This document shows, piece after piece, positions 39,527 through 47,831 of a stretch of 64,000 nucleotides of DNA. Source of the DNA: UBA2882 sp045542735 (GTDB taxonomy: Bacteria > Bacillota > Clostridia > Lachnospirales > Lachnospiraceae); the NCBI GenBank assembly GCA_045542735.1, contig JAZQLQ010000004.1, positions 34,915 to 98,914 on the forward strand, given 5' to 3'. The notes beneath the pieces are model-generated. The model saw only the letters and a list, made by a program, of their open reading frames with translations. It was not told where the DNA came from and ran no database searches. A program made the translations under genes and the position numbers. Every line of letters starts with the position of its first letter. Position 1 is the stretch's first letter.

Positions 39527-41203
39527 ATGCCAGATATTTTTGTTTTAGAAAATAAAATTAAACAAATTATTGATGAACTAAAAGGACTTTGTGCTACGAA
39601 TGGTTTAGCGAATCAAGCAAGTGAAGAAGTGGTTATTACTTCTGTGTTTTTGTATAAATTTTTGAATGATAAATTCATGGCTAATCTAAAAACATTTGCG
39701 GATGAAATAGGAATGGGGTATGAAGAAGTGTTAAGGAACGAAAATGCTGAGATGGATGCGTTCTATGATACATATCCACAGGATGTAGCTTTTTCATATG
39801 ATGAAACTATTGAGTATTTGATTAATAAGGTTTCTTATAATGAGTTTTATAAATTATTTGATGATGCATTAGAGAAAATTTCTAATGATACTAAGAATGA
39901 AGTTTTCTCAGTAGAGACTGCAGATGGTAATAGAAAACCACTTTTTACAAGGATTACTGAAAATGTAGAAGCTTCTAAGAGAAACAATTTTGCTAAAAAT
40001 ATTTTTGGGATTATCAGCCAAGAAAAGTTTGATTTTGGCGATGCATTTAAGGGTAATTTTGATTTCTATTCAACAATTTTTGAATATTTAATTAAGGACT
40101 ATAACGTAGCAAGTGGTGTATACGCGGAATATTTTACTCCACAGGCTATTAGTGCTATTATTGCGAAAATTCTTGTAAATATGTCGCCGGTAGAAGATAA
40201 ATTATATGAAATTTATGATCCGTCAGCAGGTTCAGGTTCGTTGGTATTGCACCTTGCTAATGCATTAGGAAAAGGTTCTTTTGGAGATAAGGCACAAGTT
40301 TACACACAGGATATTTCAGGTAAGTCATCAAGATTTTTAAGAATCAATATGCTTCTCAATGGATTGACAAATTCGTTGGATAATATTATAGAAGGTGACA
40401 CACTTGATACACCAGCCCATTACAATATACCGCATGATCCTAGTTCAGGGGTAAAGCAGTTTGATTACATTACTTCAAATCCTCCGTTTAAGATGGATTT
40501 TTCATCTACAAGAGATGGAATTGAACAAAAGTGGGCTGAATGCGAAGAAAGAAATGGTATTAAGAGATTTTTTGCTGGTGTGCCTAAAATAAAGGAAAAG
40601 AAAAAAGAATCTATGGAAATTTATTTATGCTTTATTCAGCATATCCTTTGGTCATTAAAAGATAATGGCAAAGCTGCTATTGTTGTACCTACAGGTTTTA
40701 TTACAGCACAATCTGGAATTGAAAAGAAGATTAGACAGACAATTGTTGAAAATAAATGGCTTAAAGGTGTAGTGTCGATGCCCTCTAATATTTTTGCTAA
40801 TACGGGAACAAGTGTATCTGTATTATTTATTGATAAATCAAATACAGATGGTGATATTATGCTTGTTGATGCATCAAAACTTGGTAAAAAGGTTAAGGAT
40901 GGAAAGAATCAGAAAACTGTTTTGAGTGACAAAGAAGTTAAATTGATTGAAGATACATTTATAAATCAGGATGTATTAGAAGATTTTTCAGTTAAAGTTT
41001 CTTATGAACAAATTTCAGAAAAGAATCACTCATTCTCTGCGGGACAGTATTTTGAAGTAAAGATTGAATATGTGGAATTATCTCCTGAAGAATTTGTTAA
41101 TAGAATGGCTGCATACGCAAGTAAATTAGAACGTTTGTTTAAAGAAGGAAAGACCCTTGAACAATCTATTAAAGAGAGTGTGGAGGGATTGAAATATGAG
41201 TAA
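39527..41203 (+). CDS. hsdM: Type I restriction-modification methyltransferase, HsdM subunit
   Basis: 558 aa from ATG 39527 (GGAGA 39514-39518; the ATG at 39512 overlaps the hsdR stop and has no SD). N6-adenine methyltransferase: N-terminal helical HsdM_N domain, SAM motif DPSAGSGSLVLHLA (from D231), catalytic NPPF (318-321), and IVVPTGFITAQSGIEKKIRQ further on. Overlaps hsdS by 8 bases. Confidence 0.96.
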   Translation: MPDIFVLENKIKQIIDELKGLCATNGLANQASEEVVITSVFLYKFLNDKFMANLKTFADEIGMGYEEVLRNENAEMDAFYDTYPQDVAFSYDETIEYLINKVSYNEFYKLFDDALEKISNDTKNEVFSVETADGNRKPLFTRITENVEASKRNNFAKNIFGIISQEKFDFGDAFKGNFDFYSTIFEYLIKDYNVASGVYAEYFTPQAISAIIAKILVNMSPVEDKLYEIYDPSAGSGSLVLHLANALGKGSFGDKAQVYTQDISGKSSRFLRINMLLNGLTNSLDNIIEGDTLDTPAHYNIPHDPSSGVKQFDYITSNPPFKMDFSSTRDGIEQKWAECEERNGIKRFFAGVPKIKEKKKESMEIYLCFIQHILWSLKDNGKAAIVVPTGFITAQSGIEKKIRQTIVENKWLKGVVSMPSNIFANTGTSVSVLFIDKSNTDGDIMLVDASKLGKKVKDGKNQKTVLSDKEVKLIEDTFINQDVLEDFSVKVSYEQISEKNHSFSAGQYFEVKIEYVELSPEEFVNRMAAYASKLERLFKEGKTLEQSIKESVEGLKYE

Positions 41204-42437
41204 TCTTAAAGAATACATACTTAAAGATTGCGTTGAACTTATTATTGACCATAGAGGAAAAACACCTGCAAAAATGGGTGGAGACTGGGTTGAAAATGGA
41301 TTTAGAGTGATTTCAGCTTTAAATGTGCATAATGGTTTTATTGATAATGTTGAGCAGATTAGATGTGTTTCCGAAGATGTGTATAAAAGGTGGATGTCAG
41401 AAGATATAAAAAGAAATGATTGTTTTATTACTTCTGAAGGTGCTTCTTTAGGTGAAAATTGTATCTGGGATTCAGAGGAAAAAATAGTACTTGGACAAAG
41501 ACTATATGCAATAAGAACTAATCCAGAAGTATTAGATCCTTGGTATTTTGCTTGCTATATGCAAACAAAAAAATTTCGGGTTCAAATAGATCAGATTTCT
41601 ACAGGTTCAACTGTATTTGGAATTAGTCAACCAGTATTATTAAATGTTAAGTTATTATTACCAGAAATATCTCAACAAAGGTTGATTGGAGAATTATATA
41701 AAAGTATTAAGCGAAAAATAGAGAATAATAACATTGTCATTGAAGAGCTTGAATCAATGGCAAAAACAATTTATGATTACTGGTTTTTTCAATTTGATTT
41801 TTTGGATAAAGATGGAAAACCATACAAATCATCAGGCGGAAAGATGGTATGGAATGAGGCGCTGAAGAGAGAGATTCCAGAAGAGTGGAATGCCATTAAA
41901 TTAGGACAAATATTTGACTTTGTTAAGGGCAGGATTCCAGATGAACTTTGGGAAGACAGAGATGATGATTTGGTTGATTATCTTACAATAGAAGCTGTGA
42001 ACGAGGGGGCAACACAATATTGTAAATCTAATTCTATGGTGCTAACAAATGGTGAAGTTTTAATGGTTATGGATGGAGCAGCAAGTAGTGAGGTTTATGT
42101 TGGGAATAAAGGTGCAATAGGATCAACATTATGTAAGTTACAAATAAAAGATAATTTTATTAGTAACAATTTATTGTATTTGATAATGAAAAAATATGAG
42201 AATGTGTTTAAAAAGGTAAATACGGGTTCAACTGTACCACATGCAAACAAAAATTATATAAATGATTTTTGGATTTGTATGCCTAAAAAAGCAAGTGAAA
42301 GAGAACATCTACAAGTGATCTTTGATGAAATTATTGAAAAAATAATACATGCAAAAAAAGAAAATCGAGAACTTGCATCTTTACGTGATTTTTTATTGCC
42401 TTTACTCATGAATGGACAAGTAAGTTTTAAAAATTAA
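41196..42437 (+). CDS. hsdS: Type I restriction-modification specificity subunit HsdS
   Basis: 413 aa with two target recognition domains, each followed by a helical spacer: TRD1 about 1-165, spacer SQQRLIGELYKSIKRKIENNNIVIEELESMAKTIYDYWF (about 168-206), TRD2 about 225-370 (EWNAIKLGQIFDFVKGRIP), spacer EREHLQVIFDEIIEKIIHAKKENRELASLRDFLLPLLMNGQ. The GSTVFGISQP and GSTVPHANKNYINDFW segments are equivalent in the two halves. The target sequence cannot be read from this. Confidence 0.95.
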   Translation: MSNLKEYILKDCVELIIDHRGKTPAKMGGDWVENGFRVISALNVHNGFIDNVEQIRCVSEDVYKRWMSEDIKRNDCFITSEGASLGENCIWDSEEKIVLGQRLYAIRTNPEVLDPWYFACYMQTKKFRVQIDQISTGSTVFGISQPVLLNVKLLLPEISQQRLIGELYKSIKRKIENNNIVIEELESMAKTIYDYWFFQFDFLDKDGKPYKSSGGKMVWNEALKREIPEEWNAIKLGQIFDFVKGRIPDELWEDRDDDLVDYLTIEAVNEGATQYCKSNSMVLTNGEVLMVMDGAASSEVYVGNKGAIGSTLCKLQIKDNFISNNLLYLIMKKYENVFKKVNTGSTVPHANKNYINDFWICMPKKASEREHLQVIFDEIIEKIIHAKKENRELASLRDFLLPLLMNGQVSFKN

Positions 42438-42487
42438 TAAGAGAGTCTTGTTATTTAGCCAGGGATACATAGTCATACCTATATGAG

Positions 42488-42522
42488 ATAAGGAGTAACC
42501 GAAAGGTTTCTCCTTATTTTTA
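42488..42522 (+). terminator. Terminator of the hsd operon
   Basis: ATAAGGAGTAACC (42488-42500), GAAA tetraloop, GGTTTCTCCTTAT (42505-42517), T run. Confidence 0.9.
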
Positions 42523-42561
42523 TGCCTTAGATCGGAAAAATTTGATTTCGGCTACATCCAT

Positions 42562-43010
42562 GTCAGAAGGAATTGAAAAAATTTCGGACAAATATATAAC
42601 TTTTCTCTTTTAGAAGATAGAAGGGAAAATATGTTAAAAAAATATCCGTTCAAAATCAAGTTTTGTGACCCAAGGATAGTGAAGGATATTTTTGAAAAAC
42701 TTTCATAATTTCCAGAAATTCTACTTTCTAATTGTCCTTTAGAAATTAGAAGGAATGATTTTCTACAAAAGTTTGATTAGAGACCGGAAAAATATTCTTG
42801 GGTGCCACATAGCAGGTGAGAGGAAAAGATTTTTCAAAAAGTTTGATAAAAAAGAGGAAAAATGCCCCTCTCGGCTACATAGCAGGTAGAAGGAAAAGTT
42901 TTTCTGAAATTGTTCATCAAACTGCGGCAGATTTCCCTGTTAGGTAGTGGAAGAAAAGCATATTTCTTTCGGCCACTTTACAAATTTTTGCCCAGAGAAT
43001 AGTGAAAGGA
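42562..43010 (+). repeat. Iteron-like array of about eight degenerate repeats (putative origin)
   Basis: The 600 bases between hsdS and the primase gene have no gene. A motif near TAG(A/T)(A/G)GAAGGAAAA recurs at about 42562, 42616, 42676, 42745, 42814, 42884, 42942 and 42999, at spacings of 54, 60, 69, 69, 70, 58 and 57 bases. The best copies are AGCAGGTGAGAGGAAAAG and AGCAGGTAGAAGGAAAAG, each preceded by CTACATAG or CCACATAG. Runs of T/A (TTTTTCAAAAAGTTTGATAAA) fill the spaces. The position right before a D5-type primase suggests a replication origin. Confidence 0.5.
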
Positions 43011-43043
43011 AATTCCTTCAAATAAGTACAGGAGGTGACAGCG

Positions 43044-45359
43044 GTGTTTGAGAGAATACCCAAAGAGTTAAAAGAGGAAGGCTTGTTCTGTTTGTATAAG
43101 ATGGAACAGCGAAAAGGAAAGACAACAAAAGTACCATATCAGGTGAATGGATGTAGAGCAGATCCTAGCAATAGAAAATGCTTTACAGATTTTGAAACTG
43201 TTAAGGCTACACAACAAAAAGGCGGTTACGCAGGACTTGGTATCGGTGTTTTTGAACCGTATGCAATGATAGATATAGACCATTGTGTAGAAAGTGGCAA
43301 GTTATCACCTATGGCTCGAGAAATAGTGGAACTTATGGATTCATATACGGAGTATAGTCCGTCTGGCACAGGTGTTCATATCATTGCAAAGGTAGACAAG
43401 TTCAAATTTGATGCTACTCAGTATTATATCAACAATCGAAAACTCGGATTAGAAGTGTATGTAGCAGGAGCAACGAATAAGTACCTTACTATCACTGGGA
43501 ATGTGATTTGCGATAAGCCACCACAGTATCGAGATGCAGAACTTATCCACTTGGTGAATAGCTACATGAAGCGTTCTACAGTAGAAAGTAAGAATGTGGT
43601 AGTTGCACCGGGAAGTTTTCTTTCAGATGAATCTGTGATACAGAAGATATTCGCATCGAAACAAGCGGATAAGTTTAAGCCATTATGGGAGGGTGAAATC
43701 CCAGAAGGAAAATCACATAGCGAAGCAGATATGACATTAGTACAAATGTTGGCGTTCTGGTGTGGCGGAGATACAGAGCAGATAGATAGACTGTTTCGAC
43801 AATCAGGACTTATGCGTAACAAATGGGATGAGATGCGTGGTAGCGATACTTATGGTGCGATTACTATAAAAAATGCTGTTAGAAATACGAAAGAGTTCTA
43901 TCATCCTTTAGGAATTAGTTTGGCAGAAGTAGACTTTAATGATTTGCTGATTTTATTAAAGGAATTACAGCCAGAGTCAAATAGTCGATACAAAGGTGGC
44001 GATCTTGGAAGTGGCAGACTATTTGCAGATGTGTTCAGAGATATTGCTAGATATGTGCCTGAGCGTAAGAAATGGTATGTCTACGATGGAATACGCTGGA
44101 TACCGGATGTGGGTTCATTGAAGGTAATGGAGTTAAGTAAGGACTTAGCAGATGCGCTTACTATGTATGCAACCACTATTAAGAGTGAAACTGTTAGAAC
44201 ATACTTTATGACTGTTTGCAAAAGATGGCAACAAAGAAAGCGAAGAGAAACTTATCTTAAAGAGGCACAGAGTGTATATCCCGTATCGATGGAAAAGTTT
44301 GATGCAAACAGATACTTATTCAACTGTAAGAACGGAACTATGAATCTAAAGACACATGAGTTTCGTGAGCATAAAGCAGAGGATTACATTACAAAACTTG
44401 CTCCTATAAATTATGTTCCGGATGCAAAGAATACTCGTTTTGAAATTTTTATCGATGAGATTACAAGTGGAGATAGAGATAAAGCGAAATTCTTGCAGAA
44501 AGCCTTAGGTTATTCCGTTAGCGGTGATACTTGCTATGAGTGTATGTTTCTTCTTTATGGAGAGACAACCCGTAATGGAAAAGGAACGCTTATGGAGAGT
44601 GTGCTTTCGGTAATGGGGGATTATGGCAGAGCGGTTCGTCCGGAGACAATTGCTGTGAAATCGAATAATAGTAGTCAAAATCCAACGGAGGATATTGCGA
44701 GATTGGCTGGTATACGATTTGCCAATATATCAGAACCGAGTCGTGGGTTATTACTTAATGCTGCGCAGGTAAAAAGCATGACAGGAAATGATACTTTAAA
44801 TGCTCGTTTTCTCCATGAGAACAGCTTTGACTTTAAACCACAGTTCAAGTTGTATGTGAATACAAATTATTTGCCTGTGATAAATGATATGACACTTTTT
44901 TCAAGTGGTCGTGTGATAATCGTTCCATTTGATAGACATTTCGAGGAATGGGAACAGGACAGAACCTTAAAGGCAGAATTTGCTAAAGATGAAGCACAGA
45001 GTGCAATCTTAAATTGGTTAATGGAAGGATATTATCTGCTCCGTAAGGAAGGACTTAAACAACCACAATCTGTTATAGCTGCAACAGCAGCCTACTATCA
45101 CGAAAGTGAAAAAGTGCAGCAGTTTGCGGAGGACAAGTTGTGCGAGGATACATCGGCAGAGGTAAGAACATCTGTGGTATATGACCGCTACAAACAATGG
45201 TGCGTAGAAAATGGCTGCTATGCAGAGAATAGCAGAAACTTTAATCAAGAGTTACGCAAGTTTGGAACTGTGGTAAGAAGACGTCCACAGACAGGTGGAG
45301 AAAAGACCACATTGTTACTAGGATATCGATTAAAAGATGTTGAGGAAGAGTTTTTATAG
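43044..45359 (+). CDS. Phage/plasmid-type primase-helicase (D5/P4 alpha-like)
   Basis: 771 aa from GTG 43044 (AGGAGG 43030-43035, 8 bases before). The N-terminal part (about 1-190) resembles primase-polymerase domains of this class (GYAGLGIGVFEPYAMIDIDHCV with an acidic DxD, then YSPSGTGVHIIAK). A D5_N-like middle leads to an SF3 helicase domain: Walker A GETTRNGKGT (506-515), ARLAGIRFANISEPSRG, and LKSMTGND-like VKSMTGNDTLNARFLHE. The C-terminus is a winged-helix-like region. It would initiate replication of the excised element. Confidence 0.92.
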   Translation: MFERIPKELKEEGLFCLYKMEQRKGKTTKVPYQVNGCRADPSNRKCFTDFETVKATQQKGGYAGLGIGVFEPYAMIDIDHCVESGKLSPMAREIVELMDSYTEYSPSGTGVHIIAKVDKFKFDATQYYINNRKLGLEVYVAGATNKYLTITGNVICDKPPQYRDAELIHLVNSYMKRSTVESKNVVVAPGSFLSDESVIQKIFASKQADKFKPLWEGEIPEGKSHSEADMTLVQMLAFWCGGDTEQIDRLFRQSGLMRNKWDEMRGSDTYGAITIKNAVRNTKEFYHPLGISLAEVDFNDLLILLKELQPESNSRYKGGDLGSGRLFADVFRDIARYVPERKKWYVYDGIRWIPDVGSLKVMELSKDLADALTMYATTIKSETVRTYFMTVCKRWQQRKRRETYLKEAQSVYPVSMEKFDANRYLFNCKNGTMNLKTHEFREHKAEDYITKLAPINYVPDAKNTRFEIFIDEITSGDRDKAKFLQKALGYSVSGDTCYECMFLLYGETTRNGKGTLMESVLSVMGDYGRAVRPETIAVKSNNSSQNPTEDIARLAGIRFANISEPSRGLLLNAAQVKSMTGNDTLNARFLHENSFDFKPQFKLYVNTNYLPVINDMTLFSSGRVIIVPFDRHFEEWEQDRTLKAEFAKDEAQSAILNWLMEGYYLLRKEGLKQPQSVIAATAAYYHESEKVQQFAEDKLCEDTSAEVRTSVVYDRYKQWCVENGCYAENSRNFNQELRKFGTVVRRRPQTGGEKTTLLLGYRLKDVEEEFL

Positions 45360-45361
45360 AC

Positions 45362-45452
45362 TCGGGGCAATATGTGGCAAGTAATATAGGTTATTTCTAA
45401 TCTTACTTCAATATAGAGAATTACCATAAATACTTGCCACAATCTGCCCCGA
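45362..45452 (+). repeat. Large inverted repeat behind the primase gene
   Basis: Arms 45362-45383 (TCGGGGCA...TGTGGCAAGTA) and 45431-45452 pair in 19 of 22 positions around a 47-base AT-rich loop. No T run. Possibly a replication or regulatory structure of the element. Confidence 0.7.
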
Positions 45453-45592
45453 AGAGGGGATGTTTGAAAAAGGGTTAATACCCTGTTTGAATTCGCAAAA
45501 ATGCGTGTGAAAGCCCAGCACCGTTGCCCTTAAGGAAAAGGTGTAGAGATTTAGACCGCCCCTCCCACAAATACAAGGAAAGAGGTGAAAAC

Positions 45593-45817
45593 ATGGATGT
45601 TGTTAATATAGAACTGAATGAGAATAAGTCAGAGTACTTAAAGGACAAGTATATGCTTACCATTAAAGAGGCAGCATTTTACTTTAATATCGGTACAAAG
45701 AAGATGAGAAGAATCGTAGAAGATCATCTTGGGGATATTGCAGTTTTCTGTGGAAATCGATTCTTAATCATCAGACCGAAGTTCGAGAAGTTTATTCTTC
45801 ATTCGTCAGAAATTTAA
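45593..45817 (+). CDS. xis: Excisionase-like protein (Tn916 Xis type)
   Basis: 74 aa from ATG 45593 (AAAGAGGTG SD at 45580-45588). YMLTIKEAAFYFNIGTKKMRRIVEDHLGDIAVFCGNRFLIIRPKFEKFI has the layout of Tn916 Xis (LTIEEASKYFRIG...NGNRIQIKRKQFEKI). Xis directs the integrase toward excision. Located upstream of the integrase with a second, related small gene between. Confidence 0.85.
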   Translation: MDVVNIELNENKSEYLKDKYMLTIKEAAFYFNIGTKKMRRIVEDHLGDIAVFCGNRFLIIRPKFEKFILHSSEI

Positions 45818-45829
45818 TTCCATTACTTT

Positions 45830-45911
45830 GCCGAAAGTAGTTGCAATTTCGGGGAAGTAGAGGGATATATACAATGACCAAAACGACTCAGATAATACAC
45901 TACTTTTGGCA
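45830..45911 (+). repeat. Inverted repeat between the two excisionase-like genes
   Basis: TGCCGAAAGTAGT (45830-45842) pairs with ACTACTTTTGGCA (45899-45911). CTACTTTT/TTTTACTAC-like words recur at both ends of the element, so this may be a recombinase or Xis site. Confidence 0.5.
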
Positions 45912-45926
45912 AGGAGGAAGTTTGAA

Positions 45927-46160
45927 ATGGCAAAGCCAAACTTAGAGGATAAAGATATATTAAATCCGCAGGAGGCAATAGCATATTGGAATTTTAGCAG
46001 AAGGAAATTTTTGGACTTTCTAGAGCAAACAGATGGTGGAGATTTCCTTGCTTATTATAAAAAAAGAAAGTTAATTATTCGTATTGCATTTGAGCAGTAT
46101 TTACAAAGAAATTCAAAGGTAAAGGAGGAACTGGAGAATGGCAGAAGCAGGAAGAGGTAA
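45927..46160 (+). CDS. Second excisionase-like DNA-binding protein
   Basis: 77 aa from ATG 45927 (AAGGAGG 45911-45917). ILNPQEAIAYWNFSRRKFLDFLEQTDGGDFLAYYKKRKLIIRIAFEQYL is built like the Xis proteins (HTH followed by the R-K-L-I-I-R wing) but shares little sequence with the preceding gene. Overlaps the integrase gene by 23 bases, so it is translationally coupled. Confidence 0.75.
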   Translation: MAKPNLEDKDILNPQEAIAYWNFSRRKFLDFLEQTDGGDFLAYYKKRKLIIRIAFEQYLQRNSKVKEELENGRSRKR

Positions 46161-47418
46161 GACTAGACGAGACTCCAAGCGTAGGGTGTTACGACCTGGT
46201 GAAAGTGTTAGAGCAGATGGAAAATACCAATACAAATATCACATCGATGGTAAACCACATTTTGTGTACAGTTGGAAGTTGGAGCCTACGGATAAACTTC
46301 CACCCGGCAAAAAGCCATGCCTTTCCCTAAGAGAATTAGAGAAACAAGTTAATTCTGATTTGGATAGACTTCTAAATGTCGCAGACGGAAACATGACAGT
46401 ATGTGAGTTGGTGGAACGATATCTAAAAACAAAAACTGGAGTACGACAAGGGACGAGAACTGGTTATGTGACAGTACAGCGAGTGCTGGAAAAGGAGCTA
46501 TTTGGACAGAAGAAAATTAGAACGGTGAAAACTTCAGATGCGAAGTTGTTTTTGATAAAGTTACAGCAAGAAGATGGAAAAGGATATAGCACGATTCACA
46601 ATATACGAGGTGTTCTTAGACCTGCCTTTCAGATGGCGGTAGATGATATTTTGGTTAAGAATCCATTTGGATTCCAGCTTGCAGGTGTGGTGGTAAATGA
46701 CAGTGTCACCAGAGAGGGAATTAGCCGGGAACAGATGAGGAAGTTCCTAAAGTTTGTGCATGACGATGTTTGCTACTGCAAGTATTATGAAGTAGTGTAT
46801 ATTCTCTTTCACACGGGAATGCGTATTTCAGAATTCTGCGGTCTAACGCTAAAAGACATTGACATAGAAAGTCGAGTAGTAAACATCGACCATCAGCTAC
46901 AGAGAACTTGCGATATGCGATACATCATCGAAGAAACAAAGACAGAGGCAGGAAAAAGAAAGATACCGATTACAGAAGATGTGGCACAGATGTTCCAAGC
47001 CATTATTGAGGATAGAAAGCCACCGAAATTAGAAAAAGTAATTGACGGTCATACCGGATTCCTTTTCTATGATGACGAAGGTGATCCGTTGGTGGCAATG
47101 CACTGGCAGCATAGGTTCAATCGAATGGTTGGCAGGTACAACGATATTTACAGAGTGCAGATGCCGAACATTACTCCTCATGTATGCCGTCACACTTATT
47201 GCTCCAATATGGCAAAATCGGGAATGAATCCAAAGACCTTACAGGACCTCATGGGGCATTCGGACATCAGCGTTACCATGAATGTGTATACGCATATAGG
47301 ATTTGATGATGCTGAGGAAGAACTGAAGCGAATGGAAGAGTTCAGAAAAGCGCAGGCAGAGATTGAGAAGAAAAACGATGCTAAAGCGGTATCGCAGAAA
47401 ATGTTTAAAGTTGTATAA
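46138..47418 (+). CDS. int: Tyrosine recombinase / integrase (Tn916 Int family)
   Basis: 426 aa. N-terminal arm-binding domain (about 1-75: RRVLRPGESVRADGKYQYKYHIDGKPHFVYSWKLEPTD), SAM-like core-binding domain (85-185) and catalytic domain with R229 (HTGMRISEFCGL), H348-x-x-R351-H352 (TPHVCRHTYCSN), LMGHSDISVTMNVYTHIG with H/G and nucleophile Y384. Catalyses integration and excision of the element bounded by the repeats at 35958 and 52145. Confidence 0.96.
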   Translation: MAEAGRGKTRRDSKRRVLRPGESVRADGKYQYKYHIDGKPHFVYSWKLEPTDKLPPGKKPCLSLRELEKQVNSDLDRLLNVADGNMTVCELVERYLKTKTGVRQGTRTGYVTVQRVLEKELFGQKKIRTVKTSDAKLFLIKLQQEDGKGYSTIHNIRGVLRPAFQMAVDDILVKNPFGFQLAGVVVNDSVTREGISREQMRKFLKFVHDDVCYCKYYEVVYILFHTGMRISEFCGLTLKDIDIESRVVNIDHQLQRTCDMRYIIEETKTEAGKRKIPITEDVAQMFQAIIEDRKPPKLEKVIDGHTGFLFYDDEGDPLVAMHWQHRFNRMVGRYNDIYRVQMPNITPHVCRHTYCSNMAKSGMNPKTLQDLMGHSDISVTMNVYTHIGFDDAEEELKRMEEFRKAQAEIEKKNDAKAVSQKMFKVV

Positions 47419-47429
47419 TCAAAAAGAAT

Positions 47430-47482
47430 GTTAGAAAATCTAACAAAAAGGTGTTGTAAAATCTAACCTTTGGGAGTATAAT
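47430..47482 (+). promoter_or_regulatory. Operators and promoter of the XRE-ImmA/Fic operon
   Basis: GTTAGAAAATCTAAC (47430-47444) is a perfect palindrome; GTTGTAAAATCTAAC (47453-47467) is a near copy 23 bases on. The promoter TTGTAA (47454-47459), 17 bp, TATAAT (47477-47482) has its -35 inside the second copy. Autorepression by the XRE product is expected. Confidence 0.75.
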
Positions 47483-47513
47483 AAGTTAGCTGGCTATTTA
47501 AGGAGGAAGAACA

Positions 47514-47831
47514 ATGATGAATATAAATGAGAGAATAAAGAATTATAGAAACCAGCTTCACCTTTCACAGGAATATGTTGCTAATTTTTTAGGGATTAAT
47601 CGTGCAACATATACTCAGATGGAAAACGGTAACAGAAAAATCACTGCAGAAGATGTTTTTAAATTGAGTGATTTGTTTGGAGTTACAGCGGATGCACTTT
47701 TATATGAGAATAAATTGAGTCAGCCAGCGACTGTATTTGCAAGAAGTTTTGAAAAACTTGATGAGAATGATCAAGCTGAAATTATGAATCTGATTAAATT
47801 TAAAGAGCAGATGAAGATGCAGAGGAGTTAA
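47514..47831 (+). CDS. XRE-family regulator paired with ImmA/Fic protein
   Basis: 105 aa. NINERIKNYRNQLHLSQEYVANFLGINRATYTQMENGNRKITAEDVFKLSDLFGV is a Cro/CI HTH; a helical tail follows. ImmR-type repressors are paired with ImmA proteases that cleave them. The next gene starts on the base after this stop. GGAGGA SD before ATG 47514. Confidence 0.9.
   Translation: MMNINERIKNYRNQLHLSQEYVANFLGINRATYTQMENGNRKITAEDVFKLSDLFGVTADALLYENKLSQPATVFARSFEKLDENDQAEIMNLIKFKEQMKMQRS

Noticed and set aside
36471..42437. Phase-variable hsdS locus
   Set aside because: Only one hsdS gene is present, with no silent hsdS fragments, inverted repeats or recombinase gene beside it.
42562..43010. CRISPR array
   Set aside because: The repeats are short, degenerate and irregularly spaced (54-70 bases), with no constant repeat of 24-36 bases and no cas genes in the window.
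45524..45592. N-terminal extension of the first excisionase-like gene
   Set aside because: The SD AAAGAGGTG directly precedes ATG 45593, and Xis-type proteins begin near this point.
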